Assembly (NCBI RefSeq): GCF_027409185.1
Contig: NC_084467.1
Coordinates: forward strand, 82,034,501-82,098,500
Direction of reading: 5' to 3'
Source: Cynocephalus volans
Taxonomy: Eukaryota; Chordata; Mammalia; Dermoptera; Cynocephalidae
DNA: 64,000 nucleotides
The notes under the pieces were generated by a model. That model had not been told where the DNA came from and ran no database searches. It saw only the letters and a list, made by a program, of their open reading frames with translations. Below are positions 35,663 through 47,175 of this stretch, piece after piece. Positions within the stretch are counted from its first letter, which is position 1, and every line of letters begins with the position of its first letter. The position numbers were made by a program, and so were the translations under genes.

Positions 35663-37694
35663 TTTTAAAAAAATTGAATCATAATTGATTACATATATTT
35701 TTGAGGTTCAAATCAATATTATTGGCATATATATTATTAAAAATCATACTTATTCTTTAAGCCTCTTATCCAATCTCTCCCCATCTCCCTCTCCCTCCTC
35801 CCTCCCATTTCTGATAACCCTAGATTTGTTCTCTCCTTCTGAAAGAGTAACGGGCCCAGTGGCTGTGGAAGTGTGCCTGGTTGCAGGAGGAGACGTTGGT
35901 CCCTGGCTCCATCTGTTTTTACATTCTAAGTTGTTGTTGTGGAGCAGTTGGGTGGGAGTGTGAGGGAAAAGGGAAAGCAAATATGGTGGGAGAAGGAAGA
36001 AGGGGGGGCATGGTTGAGGCCTGTGGCATCCCCCTCATTTCTGCAGAGGAAACCAGAGGGCTTCCAGCAGTGATTCAGTGGTTGTATGCTGGGCTGGTTG
36101 CAGATGTCAAGGAGATGTGGCCAAAGCCGTTGGTCCCCCACAGCCCTGGCTCTGGAGCCTAGGGTGTTTTCTGTGGCAGCTCAGTGGTTATCACTGGGCT
36201 GGGTTTGGGTGTTGGGGGGGCATGGCCAAGGCCCTTGGTACCACACTGTCCCTGTTTCAGAGGCTGGGGCACTTCCTGCAGTGGTTCAGTGGTTATCGCT
36301 GGGCTGGTTGTAGGTGTTGGAAGGCATAGCTGAGGCCCCCGGCCTTACCCCTTCCCTGGTCAGAGGGCCCAGGAGGCTTCCATTCCTTCTAGGTTTTATA
36401 GGTATTCTTTGGTGAAGTGAGGCCTTTACTAGTTAATATCAAACTTTGTCTCTGGTCTGTGGGCATTTTGTTTTTTCTCTCAGTTTTGTGTTGGATTATT
36501 CGCTGTTCCCACTACTTAAACTCTGCACTGGAATTAATTTTTGTCCTTTGCTTACTTCTAAAATGGGGAAATTTCCTGTGGGGACCATCACTTGAGCCTT
36601 GTGGTTGAGCTAAATTGCTGCTTTGCTGTTGATTCCCTGGAGAAGTCTGTTTGTACAGCTTGCTCAGGTTTTAATGGTTGACTTTGTAGGTACTTCAGGG
36701 TCTCATGGGATCTGGTACACCTGAGCTGTGTGGAAACTCTGGTCTGGGCCTGAGTCTTTTGGGAAAGCTGCTTCCCCTGCAGTTCCATATTCCTGGCCAG
36801 TCTCTACTGAGTGGTCCTGCAATGATGGGTGACAGATCAGCTGTCCATGCTGTGCCCCAATGTTCCCCCGGTGTGGCCATCTCCCCCACTGCCCACACTT
36901 CAAACACTTCCCATGGGATGGGCTGTGTGCTGGTCCCTTGAGATGACTCACTGGCCTCTGAGTGGCTCCTTTTTTCAGTTGTTGTGGCCTCTTGCTCATA
37001 TGTAGGTCCACAGGAACCTTATCAGTGGTCCTGCTGACCTCAGGGCCACCAAAGCCCTCCTCTCCCCTGTCGCCTCCAAGCAATTTCTTACGAAGGACAC
37101 AGCAGCAGCTTTTGGCAGGTTTTGTTCCATGTGCTCACCAGCTCCAGCCTTGAAGCAGCGAGGATTCAAAGTGGTAGGAGAGATTCTTTCTTTCTCTCAT
37201 CGTGGCTTCTCCTGCCTTCATGCACTCTGTAGGTCTCTCCTCCTCTTTTCCTGAGCTCTAGTGGCCCCAGCTTGTCTGTAGTTGCTTTTTAATATTGTAA
37301 ATTGGTTGATTTGTGGGAGAGAGTGATGCTGGTGACTGTCTATTCCACCATTTTGACCAGGAACCAGGAGTGACTATTCTTGGTTGGAGTGGGAAAATGC
37401 AGAGTTCACAGAGAATTTCTGGGGTGAAAGGAGGACTCCATGAACTGGGTAGTATGATTGAAAGTCTAGGTAAGCTTAAGAATAATTTGAGGGTGCATGG
37501 TTCTTCAGAAAGAGAACTTTTCTTTTTCTTGCTTCGAGCCCAACTTTCATTGAGTCACAGTTTGTCAGTGGTTGGGGTCACTGTGCTGAGAGCAAAGGAA
37601 CATCAGTGCCCTGTGTTTTCTTCTGCTTCTGATGGCAGGTGCCTTGTTCACACTTCTACATCCTACAGCCTTCCCGGGGGCTCCCTTTTCTCAA
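35663..37694 (-). mobile_element. Internally deleted L1-derived composite retrotransposon, copy 2
   Basis: Same element type as at 25895: L1-like 5' start (gtcaaaatggtggaatagac on the minus strand, about 37365), 5' UTR-like GC-rich body, then a direct join at about 35860 to the shared 3' UTR (cgttactctttcagaaggag, aaatctagggttatcag) and an A-rich tail. ORF1 and ORF2 are absent. Probable diverged target-site duplication CATGCACTACAC (35651-35662) and CACGCGCTATAC (37695-37706). That would include about 320 bp (37375-37694) upstream of the canonical 5' end. Long + frames are antisense shadows. Confidence 0.7.
36076..36390. repeat. About 105-bp tandem array inside the L1-derived element
   Basis: The motif CAGTGGTT..T..CTGGGCTGG recurs at 36076, 36182 and 36287, spacing 106 and 105, each followed by a ggtgttgg / atggccaaggcc-like segment. 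Three diverged units of a VNTR. Copy 1 has a shorter 78-bp periodicity instead (aagaccccaggtgg near 26455 and ggaccccaggtgg near 26534). Confidence 0.75.
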
Positions 37695-37931
37695 ACAGTC
37701 CACGCGCTATACGTCAGGCAGCGAAGTAGGTTTGTTTACACCAGCATTACCACAAACACATGAGTAATGTCTTGCACTACAATGTTAAGACAACTATGAT
37801 GTCACTAGGCAATAGGAATTTTTCAGCTTCATTATATATAATCTTATGGGACCATTGTCATATACGTGATGTCCGTTATTGGCTAAAATGTCATTGTACA
37901 GTGCATGATTGTATTTAAAATGTAAAGGAGA

Positions 37932-38270
37932 GGCTCAGTCTAAGGCCTAGGAGGGAAGCACCCACAGCCCAGCAGTTGTTGAGGTGAGCCAAGACCTGCA
38001 TGGCACTGCGGCTCAGTCTAAGGCCCAGAGAGAAGTGCCCATAGCCCAGCAGCTGCCAAGGTGAGCCAAGACCTGCATGGCACCAGGGCTCAGTCTAAAG
38101 CCCCAGGGGAAGGGAAGTGCATACAGCCCAGCAGCTGCCGAGGTGAGCCAAGACCCTTGCAGCACTGGGGTTCAGTCTAAGGCCTCAGGAGGAAGGGAAG
38201 CACACACAGCCTAGCAGGTGTTGAGGTGAGTCGAGACTTGCACAGCACCAGGGGCTCAGTCTACAGCCAT
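37932..38270 (+). repeat. About 80-bp tandem monomers (4.2 copies) at element 5' end
   Basis: GGCTCAGTCTAAGGCC-like starts at 37932, 38010, 38087, 38169 and 38253, giving units of 78, 77, 82 and 84 bp; each contains cagcccagcag and gaggtgagccaagacc. The fifth is truncated. Position at the extreme 5' end of an L1-type element suggests promoter monomers like those of mouse L1, by analogy. Confidence 0.9.
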
Positions 38271-41003
38271 GGAAAGCTAGAACAGGAGCCAAGGTGGTGT
38301 AATATAGATACCCCACACCTTCTGTCACCACAAGAACAGTTCACCACCACAGTAGCAGCCAGGGCCACTCTACAGGCAATCTGCCACTCACTTGACTACA
38401 TTAATATAAGAAGAGTCACTGGTACAGCCTGCAAATAGAGGAAGAAATCTCTATACTTATAGCCAACCCCGAGTAACAGAAGAAGCAAGACCTCTACCAG
38501 ATGACCAAACATCAATGAAAAAATACTAGAACTACAAACAAACAAGAAGATGACACCACCAAAGGAATACAGTAATGCTCAAATTCCAGACCTCATAGAA
38601 CAGGGAATCCTTGAAATGTCTGAAAAGGAATTCTGAGCAATGATCTTAAGAAAGCTTGAAGAAGTAAGACACAATTAGAGAACACAAGGAAACAAGAAAA
38701 AATATCCAGAATATGAAGAAGGAAATTTACAAAGAGATTTTTACCTTAAAAAAGTGTAGCAGAACTTCTAGAAATGATTCACTCAACAAAAATAAAAAAC
38801 ACAGCAGAGAGTTTGAGCAGCAGACTAGATAGAGCAAGGAGAAGAAAGAATTTCGGATCTCAAAGATGATCTTTTTGAAATAACCCAGGCAGACAAAAAA
38901 AGGAAAAAAGAATTAAAAATAATGAGGAAAATCTAAGAGAGATAGCAGACAACATCAAGCACTCTAACATCTGAATTGTGAGTGTTCCAGAAGGGGAGGA
39001 GAAAGAAAAAGGTATTGAAAATCTATTCAAGGCAATAATAACAGAAAACTTCCCAGGTGTAGTGAGAGATGCAGACCTTCAGATCCAGGAAGCTCAAAAG
39101 GTCCCCAAACAGACTCAATCCAAAAAGATCCTCTTCAAGACACATTATAGTCAAATTTGCAAAGCTCAAAGACAAAGAGAGAATTCTAAAAGCAGCAAGA
39201 GAAAAGTGTCAAGTCACCTATAAGGGAACCTTCATCAGACTAACAGCAGACTTTTCAAATCAAACCCTACAGGTCAGAAGAAAGTGGAATGATATATACA
39301 AAACACTAAAAGAAAAAAATTGCCAGCCAAGAATTCTTTATCCAGTAAGACTCTCCTTCAGAAATGAGGGGGGAATAGAGTATTTCCCAGACAAACAAAA
39401 ATTGTGGGAGTTCACCAGCACATGACTAGCCCTGCAAGAAATTCTCAAGGGAGTTCTGCATCTGGAATCTGAATAATGATGATCACTATCATGGATACAC
39501 AAGGAAGAGCAAAACCTGCCATTAAAACAAAAATGCCAGCGAGAAAGAGTAAGAAGCTAAATCCTCCCACCTCAAATTTCCAACTATGAAGAAGAGAAAT
39601 AAAAGTGGAAGTAATGATCAAAAGATAATTAAAACATCTAAACAAAAAGCAGAATAGAGAACGCAGAAATCACCCCTCAGGCTTACAGCCATCTGATATT
39701 TGACAAACGGAACAGAAACATACATTGGAGAAAAGACTGCCTCTTCAATAAGTGGTGCTGGGAAAATTAGATATCCATATGCAGAAGAATGAAACTGACA
39801 TGCATCTCTCACCATATACTAAAATCAACTCAAAATGGATTAAAGACTTAAGTATAAGACCTGAAACTGTAAAATTACTAAGAGAAAATATAGGTGAAAC
39901 ACTTCAGGAATTAGGTCTGGGCACAGACTTTATGAACATGAGCCTGAAAGCACAAGCAACAAAAGAAAAAATAAACAAATGGAACTATATGAAACTAAAA
40001 AGCTTCTGCACAGCCAAGGAAACAATCAACAGAGTGAAATGATAACCTACAGAGTGGGAGAAAATTTTTGCTAACTATGCATCTAACAAGGGATTAATAT
40101 CCATAATATACAAGAAACTCAAGCAATTACACAGTAAAAAAAACAACCCAATTGAAAAAAGGGCAAAGGAACTGAATAGACATTTTTCAAAGGAAGATAT
40201 ACTAATGGCCAACAGGTACATGAAGAAATGCTCAACATCACTAGTCATCAACGAAATGCAAATTAAAGCCACATTGAGATATCATAGCACCCCAGTTAGA
40301 CTGGCTATAATCAAAAAGTCTGAAAATAACAAATGCTGGTGAGGATGTGGAAAGAAGGGATCACTCCTACGCTGTTGATGGGACTGTAAATTAGTACAAC
40401 CACTATGAAAAACAGTATATAGTTTTCTCAGACAACTACAGATAGATCTTCTGTACGATTCAGCAATCCCACTTTTGGATATATACCCAGAGGATTATAT
40501 ATCATCATGTCAAAGGGATGATGCACTCCCATGTTCATTGCAGCTCTATTCACAATAGCCAAGACATGGGACCAACCTAAATGTCCATTGATGGATGATT
40601 GGATAAGGAAAATATAGTTTATATACACCATGGAATACTTTGCAACAACATAGATAAGCCTGGAGAAACTTATGTTGAGTGAAATAAGCAAAGCACAAAG
40701 GGATAAATGCCGTATGCACACATTCATAAGTGGGAGCTAAGAGAGAAAGAAGGAAGGAAAGAAAGACCACAGAGGGCGTTGGACTTGCAGAGGGAAAGAA
40801 CATACCTAGGGATACACAGTGGAGTGGGGAAAGGGGGATGGGGAGGTAGGGTGGAGATGATTAGGGGGATAATTGGGTGGGGGGTATAATCACAATTTGT
40901 GGTAATGGACATGCTGCCAGTATGGATCTGGCCATCACATCTTGGGCACAAGTGGTGACAATTTGCTCTGTACCCCATGAATATTCATAACCAATAAAAA
41001 AAA
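37932..41003 (+). mobile_element. HAL1-like internally deleted L1 with 5' tandem monomers
   Basis: A 3.07-kb element between perfect 10-bp target-site duplications GTAAAGGAGA at 37922-37931 and 41004-41013. Order: tandem monomers (37932-38270), a leader, an ORF1 remnant (about 38550-39424) with the RNA-binding C-terminal signature RHIIVKF, AAREK, IRLTADF and EKNCQPRILYP, then from about 39658 the 3' end of ORF2 (catctgatatttgacaaacg, tcaactcaaaatggattaaa) and a 3' UTR ending aaccaataaaaaaaag. The frame shifts between DADLQIQE and RHIIVKF and has stops upstream. The endonuclease and reverse transcriptase are missing. Inactive. Confidence 0.85.
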
Positions 41004-41289
41004 GTAAAGGAGAATGTGTCTTTTGCAATTATTTAAACTTGTGATGAAAACTTTTATAATATCAACTTTAAAATAAGAAGGACTAGTAACAGTGAGCACT
41101 CCTAGCATGCATATCTTGGTTTCTAAATACCATTTTCCACCAAAAGGAATTAGGGCTCTTATAGGAATGGCTGATTCTAGGGTTGAGGAAATATAAGATG
41201 AGCCTGTAATATCTTGTAGTACCAGAAAGTATGGAATTCTTCAAAAAAATAAAAGGATGGAGTATGTCAAAGTGACACAAGAGTCAAAC

Positions 41290-42165
41290 CTAGGAACTCC
41301 CAATGGCAAAAGGTGGACCAGTTTGAGCAACAAAATAATGTAGTACTGAATTATAACCTGAAGTATGAGACACATATCAATGAGTCCATGGTGATATAGA
41401 TAAATGATATAGATAATGATTATAGATAAATAAATGGGGGGAGAGGAGACAAATGTTCCTTACATAAGAATTCCAAATAATTTATGTAGCTACTGCCCCC
41501 TCCAGGAGGTAGACCTTTGTCATACTCCACCCCTATGAATGAGGGCTGGAATTAGTGACTCACTTCCAAAGAATTCCAAAAATACAGTAGGGAATAGGAA
41601 AAATAGTAACGTCACAGTGGAGAAACTTGGTAAACATTATCTTAACCAAGTGACTAAGATTAATTAATATCATCAGTGTTGTCATGTGGATATCATGTAC
41701 ACCCTAATATGCTGTAATGAGGACACTTCACCTCTGTGGTATTCTTTCCAGAACTCATAACCCTAGTTTAATCATGAGAGAAGCCTCAGACAATCCCAAC
41801 TGAGAGAGATTCTACAAAAATACCTGACCAGTACTCCTCCAAATTGCCAAGGCTGTCAAAAACAAAGAACATCTGAGAAACTGTCACAGACTAAGGAACA
41901 CTAAGGACATGACAGCTAAATGCAGTATAGTATCCTGAATTGGATTTTAGAATACAAAGAGGACATTAATGTAAAAATATTGAAATCTGAATTAAGTGTA
42001 TATTTAGTTAATAGTAATATACTAATATTGACTTCTTACTTTTGATGAATGTACCACAGGGAAACTAAAACTCGGTGATGGGTATACGAGAACTCTGTAC
42101 TATCTTTGCACTTTTTCTGTATATCTAAAATAATTTAAAATAAAAAGTTAATTTTAAAAATGAGA
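41290..42165 (+). repeat. Old L1 (L1MC/ME-type) 3' end
   Basis: The 3' end reads cagggaaactaaaactcggt, atgggtatacgagaactctg, tactatctttgcactttttc, aataatttaaaataaaaag, an old L1 3' UTR layout. The upstream part is diverged; start approximate. Confidence 0.75.
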
Positions 42166-42999
42166 AAAGAGTTATGTAGCTTTACAAAATTATTTTAGTC
42201 AGTGAGTAAAATGTTTTAAAATGTTTTAAGATCACTAAAAGTGGGTGAATAAGACAGAATAATGAAAGCAATGAATTTAAAATTCATAACTCTCAGATTA
42301 ACTCAATATACATGCTCGCACATAAAGATGTTAAACTTGGGTAATTTTGAATCTTCTGGACAGTTCAAATAGATGTAATCTTTAAAAATCTAACGGTGAC
42401 TGTGGTCGCTACTAGATTTTGCTATACACAGTATTTACCTTTTTCAATTTATTCCCATAGTCTCCCCTTTTTACAGATTCCATCTTCCTGGACATTGGTC
42501 TGTCTGCCTTTGCCAAATCATAGTACTCTATCTTCATGAGGTACTATCTGGGAGGTTCAGAGGTAAATATATAACCTAAGCAGGGTCAACTAGAGTCCTT
42601 TCTTGAGACTGATACACAGAAGCTGGGCAAGAGAGGTTCTTTTAGGTGAGGTTCCCAGGCCAAGAGGATATGAATCCGAGGGTATTGACAGCTTTGTGGA
42701 TGAAGTCAGTCTTCAGATGGCAAGAGTGAAAACTCTGTACAGAGGGAAGCAGAACTGGAGACAGAAAACAGAAGCCCTTCCAACATTATGAGAGCCCCTG
42801 GGACCAACAGGCATGAAATAAGCCCCACACTAGATCTGCCAATAAATTGAACCAATGAATGTGACTTAAACTAGTTTATTTTCTAAAACTAGCAAACAAA
42901 AGAGACCCTAAAAGAAATATCTTTATAATGTGGTGAATCTAAAGGTGGGATGATGTGCAGGACAACTGTTCTGGCCTTTTCAAAAGTCAAAGTCATGAA
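42166..42999. other. Intergenic, nothing recognisable
   Basis: No exon, RNA gene or repeat could be assigned. Confidence 0.5.
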
Positions 43000-43990
43000 A
43001 AAAAAAGGTGCTGGAACTGCTCAAGATTAAAAGAGACTAATGAGACATAAAAGCTAAATGTTTGAATCTTCATTGGGGCCTGGTTTGAAAACTACAGGCA
43101 TAAAAGATATTCTGAAGACAGCTAGTTTGAAAATGAAAACTGAACCAATCTACACACACGATGCTTACTGGCTATATTAATATGACTTTACTGTTCTTCT
43201 ATCTTCATTAACATAATTTTATTATTCTAGGAAACACTTTCCCGAGAAGATAAAATTGAAAAAAATATTTTTTTCTATTGTTCACTACAGGAACTTGCCC
43301 AAAAGTTCATTTAGTTGAATACTAAACTACTCACTCAACCTCAATTTACTTGTGTCAGAGTAAATACCTCTTCTTCAGGACAATAAATAGCATCAAAATA
43401 CTGTTTGCCCTTCAAGATTTGCTTCTCACTCTATCTAACCTATTCTGTCATGAACTTACCCAATCTGAGTGAAGCCCCCACTCTGGCATCAAAAGACCCA
43501 CCTTACACCACACCTTCCTCAAACTTCATAAATATCCTGCCTTTGCCAACCCTCTCTTAAGATACTATTAAAACTTGGTTAAAGTAGTGATCTCCCTCAC
43601 CAAAGTAAGCAATAAACTTTGCTTTGCTTTCTCAGTAGGTTACATTGGTAATCCTCTGGTGGGAGCTCATTTGAAAAGAATAAGCATTAATTATATTTCT
43701 TGGGAAAATTTAAATATGAATCAGATATTAGATGATATCATGAACTTATTATTAATTTCTTTGATATGGTAATGGCATTGGGGTTATATATAAGAACTCT
43801 TAGAACATAATTGCTGAACTATTTAGGGGCTGAAGTGTTACGATGTTTACAATTTATTTTTAAGTGGTTCAGAAAAAAATACACATACACAATATATCCA
43901 TGGAGAGTATATGGTGTTCAATTGTTTTTGGTTTTTTTTCACTTTTCTGTATGTGTGAAATTTTTCTAAATAAAATGTTAATAATAAAAA
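43000..43990 (+). repeat. Old L1ME-type 3' end, interrupted
   Basis: First part gattaaaagagactaatgag and gtttgaatcttcattggggc (43020-43120); second part atattagatgatatcatgaa, ggtaatggcattggggttat, ttctaaataaaatgttaata (43690-43990). The two flank a foreign segment. Confidence 0.75.
43125..43685 (+). mobile_element. Possible ERV LTR inside L1ME
   Basis: The segment separating the two L1ME parts has an LTR-like plan: ccctctcttaagatactatt, then an AATAAA within gcaataaactttgctttgct, then cagtaggttacattggtaat. C-rich U3-like stretch before it. Family unresolved. Confidence 0.4.
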
Positions 43991-44179
43991 AGCGATAAAT
44001 TCTTATGGTTGTAACTTTCAAATTGAAAGCAGTATTGAGTTTTCTGCAGGTTAATAGCACCATAGTTATATTCATGTCACTGATTTTGGCAACTGCATGT
44101 CGTTTGAATGGTAGGTAACTTCACTATACATATTAAAATTCCTCAATAACACATGTCATGTCTGGAACATAGTTAGATA

Positions 44180-44345
44180 CCCAATCTGTGCTTGTTGAGC
44201 TGGTACAATAATGGAAAGAATGCTAAACTAGGGGTAAGGAGCCCAAGGCTTTCTAATTCTGGGTCTGTCCCTATTTAGCAATGTGACTTGGGGAAATCAC
44301 TCTTCTAGATCTCAGTGTCCTTCTTATAAACGGAGAGGATTAGAA
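44180..44345 (+). repeat. MIR SINE
   Basis: tctaattctgggtctgtccc, agcaatgtgacttggggaaa, tcttctagatctcagtgtcc, ttataaacggagaggatta in the MIR order. Confidence 0.75.
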
Positions 44346-44929
44346 AAGATGATTTCTATGTCCTTTTTAAGCTCCTAAGGACAAGGATATATAGTTCCTT
44401 AAAACTCAGTAAAGTTTTCACTTCTATAAAATGTTAGAAATTTGGAAGTATTTATCCTAAAAAGAAAGCTGTGTTTTGTGGAAAGTTGGAGCCATATAAT
44501 GACTTATAATCATAGCTGACACTTGAATAGTAATTCTCAACTTAACGGACACCTTCACACATCTCTCAGAATATATCTGACAACTCAAACACTTATAATA
44601 AATGTCTTGGTGTTATATGTACTTAATGAACTTATAAGCCAAAATGATTTAATATTCTCCAGAAAAGGATAAAGATCTGTAGCCAATTGAAGAAAAAGGG
44701 AATATGTGTCATGTATGATAGAAATACAGCCTGGATCTCTTGAGTGTGTGCAGGGAAGCTTATTATGGGTATATCTATTAGTAAATAAAATGGCAGCCTG
44801 CAAATGGACACTTAAGTAAGAGGAACTAAAAATTATAAAGCTAAAAACTTTGATTCAGAAAGAAACTATAGGTCAAAATAGCATTTGATGAAAAGATTTC
44901 CTGAGGGGTAGCACAAAATAGTAGTTAAT
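44346..44929. other. Intergenic, nothing recognisable
   Basis: No repeat or exon seen. Confidence 0.5.
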
Positions 44930-45035
44930 TAAGCATTTGGACTCTGAAGCCAAGTCTACCTATATCTAAATCCCAGCCTGTCGTTTGTTGACTGAGTGAC
45001 CCTGGAAAATTTACTTGACTTGTATGTGATTCATT
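44930..45035 (+). repeat. MIR SINE fragment
   Basis: ggactctgaagccaagtcta, aaatcccagcctg, tgactgagtgaccctggaaa. Confidence 0.7.
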
Positions 45036-46165
45036 TTATAGAAATAGGGTTTTTCTGGTTGTTGCTGGGTTATGTGTTCTTTACATATTCTGAATATTAA
45101 CCCCTTATAAGATATATGATTTTGCAAATATTTTCTCCCATTTTGCAGGTCGCCTTTTCATTCTATTGATAGCATTCTTTGATGCACAAAAGTTTTTACT
45201 TTTGATGAAGTCTAATTTATCTATTTTTTTCTTTTGTTACCTGTGCTTTTGGTGTCATATCCTAGATGTCATTGTTAAATCTGTCATGAAGATTTTCTCC
45301 TGTTTTCTTCTAAAAGTTTTACAGTTTTAGCTCTCACATTTAGGTCTCTCATTCCTTTTGAGTTGAATTTTCTGTACGGTATGAGTCCAACTCCATTCTT
45401 TTGCATGTGGATATTCGGTTTCCCCAGTGCTGTTTGTTGAAAGACTTGGATGGCTGTTCTTTCCCTCCTAATGGTCTTGGCCTTATTGCAAATCATTTGA
45501 CCATATATGCAAGGATTTATTTATTGGCTCTCTATTCTATGCCGTTGTTCTATATGTCTGTCTTTATGCCAGTACCATACTATTTTCATTATTGTAGTTC
45601 GTAGTAAATTTTGAAATCAGAAACTGTGAACCCTCCAACTTTGTTCTTTTTCAAGATTGTTTGGCTATTTGGGGTCCCTTGGGAATTCACATAAATTTTA
45701 AGACGGATTTTTCTATTTCTGCAAAAAACATCATTGAGATTTTGATACATATTGCACTGAATCTGTAGATCACTTTGGGTACTGTTAACATCTTGATGAT
45801 ATAAGACCAACAATCCATCAACATGGGATGTTTTTCCATTTATTTATGTCTTCTTTAATTTCTTTCAGCAATAGTTTGTAGTTTTCAGTATATAAGTCTT
45901 TTACCTCCTTGGTTTAAGAATTTTATTTCTAAGGATTTTATTATGTTCGATGCTGTTATAAATGAAATTGTTTTCTTCATTTCCTTTTTTGGTCATTCGT
46001 TGTTAAGGTATAGAAATGCAAATGATTTTTGTGTTGATTTTGTTTCCTGCAATTTTGATGAATTTGTTTATTGGTTCAACTTTTTTTTGTGAACGCTAAA
46101 GTTTCTTGTTATATGTTTGCTTTCATATTTAGTTGAAGGTTTTTTTATACTCTACTTGGATACAG
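45036..46165 (-). repeat. L1 ORF2 fragment
   Basis: Antisense ORF2 landmarks: gcaaatattttctcccattt, tgatgaagtctaatttatct, catgtggatattcggtttcc, atgccagtaccatactattt, ttttgaaatcagaaactgtg, aacatgggatgtttttccat. No open frame remains. Confidence 0.92.
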
Positions 46166-46949
46166 ACTTTCACTTAGAATTAAAGATTTAGGAAGAAACA
46201 TGTTGGAACAGGAGAAGATAATTAGAACTACATATAGAATAATTAAGACTTCAAAGACAACCATTCCAATTCTGTATTCAGAGAAGAAGGCTATAGATCT
46301 CCTGGTTAGGAGTGAAGGGGTAATAATTATAGTAAATTGAGTACGAGTTCTAATTTAAAAAGAGGACACTCTTCACATCCTCCAATGAGAGCAGAGGGTT
46401 TTCTAAGATTGTTTTCTAAACTTGTACTTGAGAAATCTGCCCCTAAAACTAAACCCTGTAACAAACTTAGAGGTCCATGTGTCCTCACCCAAGAAGATAT
46501 AATCTTCCTTAAATGTCTGTACCCTATTTGAGAACCTGTTGATATCAGCCTTTTTTCTACTACCATGTGATTTTAGCTTTCACCATGTGTTCCTAACCTG
46601 GGCACCACCCAATAATCATATATTTTTAAAAAATTAAATATCTAATCAGAACAATTTAACTTTGCTTTTAAACAAAGAGGGATTACCTTAGGGTAAACTA
46701 TAGCTTTATAATAAATGAATGTAATTTTCTGAGTAGTTAAATATAACCATTTGCAGATATATTGTAAAAGCATGAATTTAGTTTTCATTAAAAATTCTTT
46801 TCACTAAACGTAAGTGGTGGCTAAGTCAGTGACTCATCCTGAATTGTATTTTTATCTATTGTTTTGTTATCATATATGTTACTATAGAACTTATATTTGC
46901 TTAAAATTTTACAGTTGTTGAAATGCTACAGGATCCAATTTAAACTTCA
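46166..46949. other. Intergenic, nothing recognisable
   Basis: Two overlapping open frames on opposite strands at 46327-46566 have no similarity I recognise. Confidence 0.5.
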
Positions 46950-47175
46950 TAATCTTGTGAGATAAGTAGACAAAGTAGACAGAGGGAAAGAGACAGGAGC
47001 TATGAGCCAGTAACTTTTGAGGTAGGATATTATGTCAACTTTGATGATTAAGAAACAAAGGTTGAAAGATATTAATTGTCTTAGGTCACACAGCTACTAA
47101 TTGTTAGAGCTGGAATTTGAACCCACATCTTTCTGACTAAGGTTCTGTCTACTTTCCATTATACTATGCTCTTGG
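46950..47175 (+). repeat. MIR SINE
   Basis: gattaagaaacaaaggttga, attaattgtcttaggtcaca, cagctactaattgttagagc, atttgaacccacatctttct, then ttatactatgctctt. Confidence 0.85.

Larger units (their letters stand above)
34631..37913 (-). mobile_element. Tigger-like DNA transposon split by an L1-derived insertion
   Basis: Termini are inverted: TACAATCATG at 34631-34640 and CATGATTGTA at 37904-37913. Internal landmarks: tgtacttacacaaacctaga, cctactacacacctaggcc, cctgtatagggcacttagca, gtgagtcagtgagtgagtg, and after the insertion gtaggtttgtttacaccagc and atcttatgggaccattgtca. At 35336-35521 the minus strand matches the degraded end of a transposase-like reading frame. Insertion at 35663-37694 divides it. 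No intact transposase. The superfamily is from memory. Confidence 0.75.

Noticed and set aside
37932..38270. CRISPR-like regular repeat array
   Set aside because: Units are adjacent with no unique spacers, diverge from each other, and sit at the 5' end of an L1-type element in a mammalian genome.
39752..40042. 96-codon + frame as a separate small gene
   Set aside because: It is the 3' part of L1 ORF2 in the HAL1-like element.
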